Source: Lichina pygmaea
Taxonomy: Eukaryota > Ascomycota > Lichinomycetes > Lichinales > Lichinaceae
Length of the DNA stretch: 64,000 nt
Direction of reading: 5' to 3'
Assembly: GCA_963422465.1 (NCBI GenBank)
Contig: OY730175.1
Coordinates: forward strand, 2,170,001-2,234,000
Shown: one piece after another, positions 54,647 to 64,000 of the stretch
How the letters are laid out: each line of letters begins with the position of its first letter
How positions within the stretch are numbered: the stretch's first letter is position 1
The notes under the pieces: generated by a model
What the model saw: the letters and a program-made list of their open reading frames with translations, nothing else
The model's database searches: none
What the model was told of the DNA's origin: nothing
Program-made: the position numbers and the translations under genes

Positions 54647-57480
54647 TTTTTTTTTGATTTGATTCTTACACTGTTTGTAGCTTTACAGCCATGCAGATCT
54701 TCCAGCTAATAGTGAACTTCTTCAGAAAACCTTTAAAGGAATGAAAACTGAAGACAGGGAGGTGACTAGAAAGTGTAGCAAAAGGAAATCTTGTAGTGTC
54801 TGGTAGGAAAAGCTTCTAGATGTTGGAGTGTGAATAGTGAAGTTTGAAAGCCAGATTAAATTGGTTTAGTCTTTTCAAAGACATAAACCAGTACAGAAAC
54901 TTCTGTAGAAGCTCTGGGTTTGAAATAATAGTAGTGAAATCTTGGGGGTTAAAGAGAGCATGTTGTCTTTGACTTGAGTAGAGAGAGCATGAAGAGGTGA
55001 TATGCTTTACTGTCTCTTCTGCTTGACCACACATGCATAGGGGGGTAGGAAAGTCAGGGACTCCAGCTCTGAAAAGAAAACTTGCTAGACCAATTCTCCC
55101 AGTTCTGGTTTGCAGTAGTAGACTTGCCTCAGCTTTCTGTAGCTCTTTGTAGAGCTTTAGGTTGTTGTAGTGAGGTTTTTGGCAAAACACCTGCCATCCA
55201 GCATAGCCTTTTCTTTTCTTCTCCTCCCATTGGTTTTCCCACTCTTTAGTAAAGAGTATTTGTAGTTCTTTCTTTGAACTAGCCTGGTTAGTAGTTATTT
55301 GACTTAACCAAGTGAACTTCCAATTAGGAGAGATAGTTGAGCATTTCTTTAAAGGTTTCCTCAGTGAAGAAGCATAGGAAGAAATAGTAGAAAAGGTACT
55401 GTCAAGAAAGTCTTTCAGAGAGGAGGTTTGGATAGAAGATAGAAAACAAGCTGTGTGAAATTTAAAATAGAGATCTAGAGGTAAAAGAAAAAGCTCACTC
55501 TCTAATAGAAAAGAAGGAGTGGCTTTGAAAGCACCCCCAATAAGTCTCAGACATTTGTTTTGGAATATGATAAGAGAGGAAATATTAGAGGATTTTCTGA
55601 GTGGGTTGAACCAAATTCCCACTGCATAGCTCAGTACAGATCTGAGTATTGCAGTGTACACAAGGCGTGCTGTGAGAACTGGAAAGCCCCAGGTGGAGTA
55701 AGAGGTTCTAGAAAGAGAAGATAGTGCTTTTTGTGCTTTTTGAAGAATAATTCTCTGGTGTTTGTGCCAGTGGAGTTTGGCATCCAGGTACACTCCCAAT
55801 ACTCGCACTTCTTCTTTTGGTTTTAGAATCACATTCCCAAGTCTAAGCTTGAGCTGCAGATTGTCTGATCTTCTTCTGGAAAAATGAAGTATTTCATATT
55901 TCTCAGGAGAGAAGACCATTCCATGTCTTGCAGCCCAAGATAGACATTTAAGATGTGTATTCTTCAACTTCAGAAGGTTGCTTTTAAGAGTGTCCAAATG
56001 CAAGCAGATTTGTATCATCTGCAAATCCCAGAGCAGAAACACCAGTAGTAGGAGAATGTACAGTCTCATGAAGTTCAGAAATATAGAATAGAAAAAGAAT
56101 AGGAGACAAAGGGGAACCTTGGGGAACTCCACAGTGAATAGGAATAGAAGAGGACTCAGAGTCATCAAAAACTAGGGTGGTGGTACGTCTGGTACAGAAA
56201 GAGAAGATCCAAGAAGTTAGCCAGAGAGGGATTCCTTTTCTCTCCAGAATCTTTTGAAGAATCTCTGGAAGAACTCTGTCATATGCTCCTGAGATGTCCA
56301 GAGAAAGTAGAGATGCAACCATGCCTTCTTTCCAGACTTTTTCCACTTGGGAAGTTAGAAGGAAAAGTGCTGATTCAGTTGATCTGCCTTTCCTGAACCC
56401 CATCTGGATTTCTGGCAAGAGTTTAGCCTCTTCTGCTACCTTGCTTAGTCTGGCTGCTGTAATAGCTTCCATCAGCTTGCCAGTTGTGTTTAGCAGAGCT
56501 ATAGGGTGCCAGGCTTTAGCTTGGTTATAGATTCCCTTGCCAGGTTTTCTTAGACAGACTGTTTTTGCATTCTTGAATTTCTCTGGAAAGTATTCCAGTC
56601 TCCAGCATGTTGATGTGAGAACAGCTATAGCTTGGCAGAACTTGGGACCCAGAGCTTTCAGAAATCCATTTGGCAGCTTGTCTTTTCCTCCTGCTGTAAA
56701 AGGTTTCTTCTTGTTCAGAATTTGCTCCACTTCTTCAGTGGTAACCTCCTGAGAAAGCTGGATCTCTGGGGTACTCTGGTGACTTTCTGTACTTGGTTCT
56801 GGAACACGTGCTTCTGGAAAGAATTGAGCTGAGAAAGATTTTGTCTTCTCCTCAAAGCTTTTGGCTAGTCCTTCTTGAGTCTCCAGATCAGGGACCAGAG
56901 GAAGATCAGGGGTCTTGTTAGCTTTTGATTTTCCCCACTTTGCAAGCTTCCAGAATTTTGAGGAACTGGCTAGCTCATGAACTTGTTTTCTGAAGGTGTT
57001 CTGTTTGCCTTCTCTGACAGCTTTCTTCTTGAGCTTAGTTGCTTCTTCTAGCTCTTCTTGGCTTGCCTGTTCTCTGAGCACTTGTCTTCTTATTCTTCTT
57101 TCCTGCTTAACTTTAGTTTGGATCTCTTGGTTCCACCAGGGGACTGAGTGGCTAGATTGCTTCTGGAGTTCTGTGCATCTGTCTGCTATTTCTTGGAGAA
57201 AGTGGTTAAGATATTCCAAGTACTCATCCACTTCATGTTTATCTTGAAAGTGGAAGGGCAGCTGCAAATTATTACACTCTTGTTTTGCCAGGTTTGTGTC
57301 CAGTGTTTTCCAGTTCCTTTCTGGCTTCCAGGTTTTTCTTGGTGAGTCCAGGTCCAGGCTAGTTAGCACAGGTCTGTGGTCAGACCCATGAAAGAACTGC
57401 AAAGCAATTTTAGAAAAGATTAGAGAGTTAGAAAGAGAAGAAGATATAAAGGAAAGATCAATAGGTGAACAGGGTTTGTG
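54647..57480 (-). mobile_element. LINE A1, 5'-truncated, part of a chimeric insertion
   Basis: The poly-A tail is at the left (read as poly-T 54646-54656), then a 3' UTR matching the LINE A1 at 8831-8997 and ORF2 as far as PCSPIDLSFIS in the endonuclease. There it stops and the 1.1-kb module starts. The target duplication (c g/a) ccagactatat at 54634-54646 and 58600-58612 encloses LINE plus module together. ORF2 has a 2-bp deletion near 55990 relative to LINE A1 at 7651-7660, splitting it into open stretches 56003-57555 and 54816-56000. Confidence 0.92.
54816..57480 (-). pseudogene. LINE A1 ORF2, 5'-truncated and frameshifted
   Basis: The RT (GFRKGRSTESA, GVPQGSPLSP, GFADDTN) and the C-terminal Cys/His motif (CMCGQAEETVKHITSSC) are present. 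The first two thirds of the endonuclease are missing. A 2-bp deletion just after GFADDTNLLAFGH shifts the frame. At its 5' end the frame runs on into the 1.1-kb module and finds an ATG there (57555), giving 25 module-coded residues before the LINE part; I regard this as chance. Confidence 0.9.
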
Positions 57481-58599
57481 GGCCACAGTCGTACTATGCC
57501 AGAACATAGTGTAGAGTTGGCACCCCCCCACAGGGTCTCTACCACGCTTTCCCACAGTCCCGAGGTCTCTTGCACTCCGCCGTACGTGCTCACCCCTGGG
57601 ATCCTGCTTCGGAGCGCTGGGTCACCAGCCCAGAGCCCACGCTCCAACTGTAGTTTGCTCCCTGAGCTTGTCGTTTGCAGCCTAAGCCTGCACTCCGTAC
57701 GAACCGGCATGCACATCCGTCCTCTCGGGCCATATAGACAGTCTCGTAGTAGGCCCAGGCCCTACCTCCGTCACTGCCATTATATGCCACGCCTCGCAGT
57801 TGTTAACTGTTTCGTGTTACCTTCGCAGATCTCTCGTACAAAGGCCGACCATGCCTCGCAGGCCTTACGGACCCTGCAGGCCGTGCCAGCACCTGCAGGG
57901 CCGCCTTTCCAGCCCACTAACCAAGTAGGGAGGAGTTCTCCTTGGTCCGCTGTCGCCTGTGGGGCCCTGGTTGCACCTGTTGGCCCACTGGATAACCCAG
58001 TCCTCTGGCCCCAGATTGTGGATTGTACGAAGAGACTTCGTGGCAAGGCCTTAGGCAAAACCATCAAGCCAGCACTTTGGCTATCACACGGCCCTTAGGC
58101 ACTGGAGCGGCGACATCTCCTCGTACGACCACTCTCCTTCTTTAACAGGTGGTCCGCGTTCGATTAACAACGCTGTGGTGCCAAGGCCACTCCCCCCCTA
58201 GCAGATCCTCACACGTTAGCTGGAGACTCTGCTAGGAGGGTGACGTGATGAGAACTCCTCTCGACTACTCCAGAGGTGCCCTATCAGACGCCTAGACTTC
58301 ACATCCACCAGCTGTGGGGCTGGCTTCAGGCCGTAGCGTACACGGTAGTCGTCTGTCAGGTGGTTTTCATCTCCCAAGCTTGGTCGCAGTCCTCTGTTCT
58401 GCTGTAGCTGTTTCACAGGGGTGTCCAGGGTGCCTGCGCGACACCTCCGGTGGCCTGTCGCTCCGCAACACCAGCAGCTCGACCGGTGACTTGATTAGCT
58501 CTCGGTGCAGCGACTACGAGCAGCCTGGGAAGCCGCCCGCCATCGACTGCCCCGAGGTTCCCAGCCTGCACCACGTGGAGGTTCGAGTCATTGCAGGCC
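57481..58599 (-). mobile_element. 1.1-kb GC-rich chimeric module, copy 2 (WEIRD-like)
   Basis: This module is 1,119 bp, identical in length and ends to the copy at 15114-16232 and about 95% identical by eye. Most differences are C/T or G/A at CpG, with this copy keeping CG more often. It lies between the LINE's broken 5' end and the right target duplication, so it entered with the LINE. On the minus strand, a frame ending at 58216 contains CWCCGATGHRRC followed by a stretch conserved in both copies. On the + strand 57478-58098 is open. No known domain is recognised. Confidence 0.78.
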
Positions 58600-58612
58600 C
58601 ACCAGACTATAT

Positions 58613-58850
58613 AGTGCTCAGTTTGTGAGCACAGTGAGTTCTGCTCACTTTGCTCACTTGGTGAGATCAGTGAGCTCTGCTCACTTTGCTCACTTGTTCA
58701 TGCATATGCATGCTGCAGCGAGCACCCCCTGGTTTGTCTCGCCGGTCACGTGACTGGTTCCCGTGTCACACTGCCTGGTACTTCTGTCCAGTATCCTGTC
58801 TGCTGCTTTCTGTAAGTATATAAAGACTGTGTTCCTCCTGGGTTGTAACA
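58613..58850 (-). repeat. Gypsy B copy 1, 5' LTR, right part
   Basis: This is the remainder of the LTR split by the LINE chimera. It carries GTGAGC repeats and the TATATAAAG box (58817-58825), and ends at the 5-bp ccaca duplication. Confidence 0.85.
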
Positions 58851-60083
58851 CCACACACACATAGTGGGGTAGGGAAGTCAGGAACTCCAGCTCTGAAAAG
58901 AAAACTTGCCAGACCAATTCTTCCAGTCCTGATTTGCAGTAGCAGACTTGCCTCAGCTTTCTGTAACTTTTTGTAGAGCTTCAGATTGTTTTTGTGTGGT
59001 TTTTGACAGAAAGTCTGCCAGCCTGGATAGCTTCTTCTTTTCTTCTCTTCCTATTGGTCTTCCCACTTTTTAGTAAAAAGCTTTTGTAGTTCTTTCTTTG
59101 AACTAGCCTGGTTAGTAGTTATTTGACTTAACCAAGTGAATTTCCACTTAGGAGAGATAGTTGAGGATTCCTTTAAAGGTTTCTTCAAGAGAGAGGTATA
59201 GCTGGAAATAGTGGAAAAGATACTGTCAAGAAAGTATTTGAGAGGGGAGTTTTGAATAGAAGAAAGAAAACAGGCAGTGCGAAATTTAAAGTATAGGTCT
59301 AGAGGTAGAAGAAAAAGCTCACTCTCTAATAGAAAAGAAGAAGTGGCTTTGAAGACACCCCCAATAAGTCTTAGGTATCTGTTTTGAAATAAAACAAGAG
59401 AAGAGATATTGGAGGATTTTCTTAGAGGGTTAAACCAGATCCCCACTGCATAGCTCAGTAGAGATCTCAGTATAGCGTGTACACCAGACGTGATGTGTGA
59501 ACTGGAAAGCCCCAAGTAGAATAGGAAGTTCTAGAAAGAGAAGAGAGTGCTTTCTGTGCTTTTTGAAGAATAATCCTCTGGTGTTTGTGCCAGTGGAGCT
59601 TTGCATCTAGGTACACTCCAAGTACTCGCACTTCTTCTTTTGGTTTGAGAATCACATTCCCCAGTCTGAGCTTGAGCTGAAGATTGTCTGATCTTCTTCT
59701 GGAAAAATAAAGTATTTCATATTTCTCAGAAGAGAAGACTATTCCATGTCTTGCAGCCCATGATAGACATTTGAGGTGTGTGTTCTTTAACTTCAGAAGG
59801 TTACTTTTCAAGGAGTGACCAAAAGCAAGCAGATTTGTATCATCTGCAAACCCCAGAGCAGATACACCAGAAGAGGGAGTATGCACAGTCTCATGCAATT
59901 CAGAAATGTAGAATAGAAAAAGAATAGAGGATAATGGAGAACCTTGAGAAACTCCACAATGAATAGGAATTGAACAAGACTCAGAATCATCAAAGACAAG
60001 AGTGGTAGAGCGCTTATCACAGAAGGAGTAGATCCAGGAAGCTAGCCAGGCAGGTATTCCTTTTCTTTTCAGAATTTGCTGTA
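58851..60083 (-). mobile_element. LINE A2, middle portion of the copy interrupted by two gypsy B elements
   Basis: This continues the LINE begun at 48088: ORF2 C-terminal and RT regions (with GFADDTN near 59840), homologous to 18540-19770. The open stretches 59051-59515 and 59467-59898 are offset by a 1-bp deletion near 59476. A second gypsy B LTR interrupts it at 60084. The rest would lie past the end of the window. Confidence 0.9.
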
Positions 60084-60672
60084 TGTTGCGGTCTGTACTG
60101 TACTATCCTATCTGAGTATAGGATTAGGGTGAGAGGTGGAAGGTGGGTTGGTTCTCGCAGGAGAGGAGTGTCAAGGAGTGCAAAGGGGTTTGGTGGAATA
60201 TAGTGGTGGTGACACCTGATCAATAGCTTTGTACAAAAGGATTGTATTGAAGTAGATCTAGTTGTCTGGATCACAACTTGAGTTGAAGATGATTGTTCCA
60301 TAAGGGAACTATCACCAGACTATATAGTGCTCAGTTTGTGAGCACAGTGAGCTCTGCTCACTTTGCTCACAGTTCATGCATGCTGCAGTGAGCTGGGTGA
60401 GCTCTGCTCACTTTGCTCACTTGTTCATGCATGCTGCGGCAAGCTGGGTGAGCTCTGCTCACTTTGCTCACTTGTTCATGCACACTGCAGCAAGCTGGGT
60501 GAGCTCTGCTCACTTTGCTCACTGTTCATGCATGCTGCGGCAAGCACTCCCCGGTTTGTCTCACCAGTCACATGACTGGTTCCTGTGTCACGCTGTCTGG
60601 TACTTCTGTCCAGTATCCTGTCTGCTGCTTTCTGTGAGTATATAAAGACTGTGTTCCTCCTGGGTTGTAGCA
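60084..60672 (-). repeat. Gypsy B copy 2, 3' LTR (589 bp)
   Basis: The LTR begins tgttgcgg and ends ttgtagca. It has four 51-bp GTGAGC/GCTCAC units (60346-60520) and a TATATAAAG box at 60639-60647. The left flank ctgta (60079-60083) is the expected target duplication; its partner lies outside the window. Confidence 0.88.
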
Positions 60673-60715
60673 CTATCCTCCTCTCCATCTTTTATTATTT
60701 TGATGAAATCTGGTC

Positions 60716-61160
60716 ATGCCTCCAAAGTCATGTGTGACTGTTAGCCAAACTCAGCTTACTGCTCAAATCCACAATCAGGGTTTTGTTTCGTGTACACCCT
60801 GCAACTTTTGTGTTCTCCATGGTCGTCTGTGCTTCCAGATGCTGGGAGAAGATGATAAGTTGAAATATGCTGTGTGCACTCAGCGTGGAAGATCTTGTGT
60901 CTCTGTGTCCTGGGAATCTCTGAACATGTCCCAGAACAACCTCTGTGAGAATGTGGCCACTGACAAGACAACACACGACACACTTTTTGAACAACTTGCC
61001 ACAGTGCAGACTTGTCTGTCTTGGAAGTGAAAGGTGTTAGAGGGTACCAAGGTCTGTGCGAGGCAGAAGCTTCAGTGCTTGGTGAAAGAGATAGAGTCAG
61101 ATGGCGAGGATTTGACTTGATCAGTCATTGACATGTCCCTTCTGCAGGCCAAGCTGTTCA
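60716..61160 (+). pseudogene. Antisense accessory frame of gypsy B copy 2 (fossil)
   Basis: This frame matches 49106-49560 in position, strand and start (MPPKSC), and is preceded by the same TATA box. The first open stretch is 105 codons. It retains most of the cysteine cluster and the following helical segment. It is part of a broken element. Confidence 0.5.
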
Positions 61161-64000
61161 GTCCTGCTCCTGCCAAAACTGTCGCAGAAGAAGCTGGCAG
61201 TTCGCGAGGTTCTTGAGTGGTTCCCAGGTATTTTCCGAGTCTGGGTATCCTTTCCACTTGACAAGGTATTACTGACTTTTCCTAGCCAGGATCTATTCAA
61301 CTTCAAACTTTTGTTCTTCTTCAGGTTGATAATGGAATGTTTCCTGCAAGGGTGTGCTCTGGTCAGCTGGTTCAATCATCAATATATGAAAGTTTGGATG
61401 GACTCTGACATCCCTTGGTAGTTGTATCTTGATGTTGACTAGTCCTGTTTTCTCTTCAACTGAAAATTGTCTGACCTTGATGTTGTCAAGTTTCTTTGTC
61501 TTTGGTTTTTTTGTTTTCCAATTTCTTGTAAGAAGGTAGACTTTATCCTCCTTCTTTAGCTGAGATGCTATTTTTGATTTCTTGTCTATTTGACATTGTA
61601 TTCTTTTTAAGGTCTCTTGAAGGTAGTGCCTCATCATCATGTGTGTTTGTCATAGGAGCTTGTCATGTTGGAGTGCTTTCTCTGTGTTTGGTGAAGCTCT
61701 GCTTGGTATCCTGATGTTTGCATGTTGTCTAAAATTGGTAAAAAATAGTGATTCCTTTGTTGAGTCTGATCTGTGCTGGTTGATTGCCAGCTGTGCCACC
61801 GGTAATAACTGTACCCAATTGCTGTGGGTCTGGTTGATGTAATGCTGTAAGTAAGTCTCCAGGACTTGGTTTGCTCACTCTGTCTGGCTGTCAGTTTGTG
61901 GGTGATAGACTGTAGACATTTTGGGTTTTGTTCCCATGGCTGCACTGATTGTCTTCCAGTAGTTGGATGTGAAGAGTTTGTCTCTGTCTGTAATAATCAT
62001 GATTGGAACTCTGTGGTCTCTGACTAATCTGTCCAGTAAGAGGTGTCCTAACTGTTCTGCTGTGTGGGTCTCCTTGAATAGTACCACTATTAGATATTTT
62101 GTGAATCTGTCCACTATCACCATAATCAAGTTGTAGGTGATTCCTGTGACTGGGTCTTTGGACTTGGGTAGCTTTGTGATGAAGTCTATTGACACATCTT
62201 CCCACAGGCCTCTTAGTATTGTGTTCAGGTGTCTTTCTCTATATGGCTTGTGTCTTCTGTGTTTGTTTTTCTGGCACAGTAGATATTTGCTGATGTAGCT
62301 TGTGACATGTTGTCAGAGGTTGATGACATTGTTCCCTGCCTGTTGGATAAGGTCTGTGGTCTTGGAGATTCCTGGGTGACCATGTGCTGGATTGTTGTGG
62401 TAGTTCCTTATTAATTCTTCAGTGTCTTCTGCTATGAGCTTGTTGATCTGTGGTCAAGGCACCAGGTTTCCTTGCTGGTCCTGCTGTAAGATCATTCCTT
62501 GGTGTTCATCATCTTCGATGTAGTCTTTTTGTCAGCTTAGTGTGTCTGCTCTCCTATTGTCCTGTCTGGGGGTGTACAAGATCTTGAACTTGTGTTGCCC
62601 TAGGAGTTCAGCCTATCTGACTTGTCATCTGTTCAGCTTCTTGGTTGTTGTGAATGTTGTCAGATTCTTGTGGTCTGTGAGAATGGTGAGTTCAGAACTG
62701 CTTTCCACGTACACTCTCCAGTGTTCGAGTGTGTTGACAACTGCCAGTAGCTTTTTGTTGTGGATATTATAGATTTGTTCCACTTGTGTTATTTTTTGTG
62801 AGTAGTAGGCAACTGGGTGCCACTTGCCGTCTGCCTGTTGGCATAAACATGCTCCCACTGCTTGATCTGAAGCATCTGTCTTGATTCATGTTGGTTGGCC
62901 TGTCTTGAAGTTGAGGAGAACTGGTTCCTTGGCGCAAGTGTCCTTGAGTTGCTGGAATACTTTTTGTTGTCTCTCCGTCTACCAGTACTCCATGTTCTTC
63001 TTTGTGAGTTCTGTCAGTGGTGTTGCCATCTGTGAGTAGTTCTTAATAAACTGTCAGTTAAAGTTGGCAAATCCTAGGAAAGGTTGTACTTTCTTAACTG
63101 ATGTCAGTGTTGGCCATTGCTGAATCACTTTGATTTTCTTAGGGTCAATCTTGATCCCTTCAATTTCTATGATATATCTGAGGAATTCAACTTCCAGTTT
63201 GTTGAACTCACATTTCTTCAGGTTGAGCTTGAGCCCTACTTTTTGTAGGTATTGTAGAACATCCTTCACATGTTTGGTATATTCCTGTTACGTGTTCAAG
63301 TAGACAAGAATGTTGTCCAAGTAGGTAATAGCTGTTTGGTCCAGGTGTGCTCTGATGATGTTGTTGATCAATGCTTGACATGTTGCTGGTGTGTTTGTGA
63401 GTTCTGAATGGCATAACCAGATACTTGTAGTGTCTGTATCAGGTTCTGAAGACTGTCTTCTATTCTTCTCCTTCTTTTATGTATATCAGGTTGTATACTT
63501 CTTTCAAGTCTAGCTTGGTAAAGATTGTAGTTTGGCTGATCCTGTCTTGCAATTTGTTTGCATTTAGTAACAGATATCAGTTTTTGATAGTAATGTTGTT
63601 GAGTTTCCTGTAGTCCACACAAAGTTGAAGACTTCTGTCTTTCTTTGGTGCAAATAGTATCAGGTATCCTGCTGGCGATTGAGATTCTTGAATGAAACTC
63701 TTTTTCAGGTTTTCCTCCAGGTACTCACAAAGTACTTGGAGCTCTTTCTCTGATAACTGGTAAATTGGTCTAAATTCTGGCTCTGTCCCTGGTTGCAACT
63801 TGATCTTATAATCCCAAGGTTGGTGCTTAGGCAACACTGCTGTTGTTGTCTCTTCCTGAAAGAGGTTATTATACTCAGGTCAGTACTCTTCAGGGATCTC
63901 CAGAGAGTTAACAACTTCCTCTCTTTTTATCTCTGACTGTTTGGCCACCTGGTTCTGGGGTATACCTGTCAAGGCAGACCTCTTCTCTTGAGAGTCATCC

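Larger units (their letters stand above)
48482..58850 (-). mobile_element. Gypsy B copy 1: two-LTR Ty3/gypsy chromovirus, broken fossil
   Basis: The element reads on the minus strand. The 5' LTR is 54405-54646 continued at 58613-58850 (split by a LINE chimera); gag about 52967-54390 with a zinc knuckle near 53580 (CYTCGKLGHIVKDC); protease near 52700-52860 (DSGAS); RT about 51560-52190; RNase H about 50930-51560; integrase about 50265-50774; C-terminal integrase/chromodomain 49554-50190; an antisense frame at 49106-49560; and 3' LTR 48482-49062. The target duplication ccaca flanks it. Native length is about 6.4 kb once the inserted chimera is set aside. It is a fossil with many breaks across gag and pol. 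Differences between its LTRs are mostly CpG transitions and repeat number, so age is moderate. Confidence 0.9.
60084..64000 (-). mobile_element. Gypsy B copy 2: 3' part, runs off the window, broken fossil
   Basis: This is a minus-strand Ty3/gypsy element in the same LINE A2: 3' LTR 60084-60672, antisense frame 60716-61160, C-terminal integrase/chromodomain about 61200-61640, integrase 61875-62195, RNase H about 62540-63050, RT about 63054-63840, and protease-proximal sequence to the window end. It is collinear with gypsy B copy 1 over its whole visible length. It is a fossil with many breaks, and has fewer CpG than copy 1. Confidence 0.9.

Noticed and set aside
57420-57555. Fusion ORF of module and LINE ORF2 starting at 57555
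   Set aside because: Only 25 residues come from the module, the start is an internal ATG of unknown use, and the LINE part is frameshifted further on.
57481-58215. Module as the 3' end of an LTR element (G-run like a polypurine tract near 58190 followed by TG)
   Set aside because: The far end lacks CA, there is no matching repeat at the other end of the module, and no pol-like sequence is seen.
58490-58599. tRNA-like A box (TAGCTC) and B box (GGTTCGAGTC) at the end of the 1.1-kb module, suggesting a SINE head or tRNA
   Set aside because: The bases around GGTTCGAGTC do not form a T stem, the box spacing is too long, and the boxes point against the strand in which the module joins the LINE.
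1-64000. CRISPR arrays, bacterial operons, riboswitches, tRNA or rRNA genes, telomere repeats
   Set aside because: None is seen. Repeats present are LTRs, LINE tails, microsatellites and GTAC clusters; the gene structures are eukaryotic.

Overview
The window is a piece of nuclear DNA from a filamentous ascomycete (Pezizomycotina; a Sordariomycete-like fungus is my best guess, the species is not determinable). The reasons are protein genes with short introns (56-146 bp, GTRNGN donors, CTRAC-like branch sites, YAG acceptors), fungal-type orthologues (SPT6, Nop13, a Btz-domain protein, a four-ZZ NBR1), and Tad/MGL-like LINEs plus Ty3/gypsy chromoviruses.

It has two sharply different compartments. 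About 29.4-48.08 kb is a GC-rich gene island, all on the + strand: SPT6 (five exons, 29525-34085), a Nop13-like RNA-binding protein (34720-36111), a Btz/CASC3-domain protein (two exons, 37700-40041), an NBR1-type selective-autophagy receptor (four exons, 43113-46570) and the 5' half of an HNH-nuclease-domain gene (47446-48081) that runs into a LINE right after a splice donor. The spacers in this island carry clusters of GTAC-rich palindromic sequence.

The flanks (1-29.0 kb and 48.09-64.0 kb) are AT-richer, CpG-poor nested retrotransposons. There are two Ty3/gypsy chromovirus families, here called gypsy A (LTR about 270 bp) and gypsy B (LTR about 585 bp), and two related LINE families. LINE A has subfamilies A1 and A2; LINE B is a relative. 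All LINEs have a zinc-knuckle ORF1 and an endonuclease-RT ORF2 that overlap by ATGA. Reading left to right: gypsy A (+) with a near-full LINE A1 inside; a LINE A2 scrap; LINE B with both ORFs open; a 1.1-kb GC-rich module of unknown nature; a gypsy B scrap; gypsy A (-) with a full-length LINE A2 inside, which itself holds a shorter LINE A2; a gypsy B LTR; a Tc1/mariner relic; the gene island; LINE A2 interrupted twice by gypsy B; and in the 5' LTR of the first gypsy B, a truncated LINE A1 fused to a second copy of the 1.1-kb module.

Most interesting points: (1) the 1,119-bp module is fused to the 5' end of two different LINEs with the same ends each time. In one case the whole chimera is bracketed by a single target-site duplication, so it arose as one insertion, very like the MINE/WEIRD chimeras described in Magnaporthe. 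(2) Gypsy B carries an antisense reading frame between pol and the 3' LTR, with its own TATA box in the LTR edge and a cysteine pattern matching the Zn(II)2Cys6 consensus. (3) Copies of the same element differ mainly by C-to-T/G-to-A changes at CpG.
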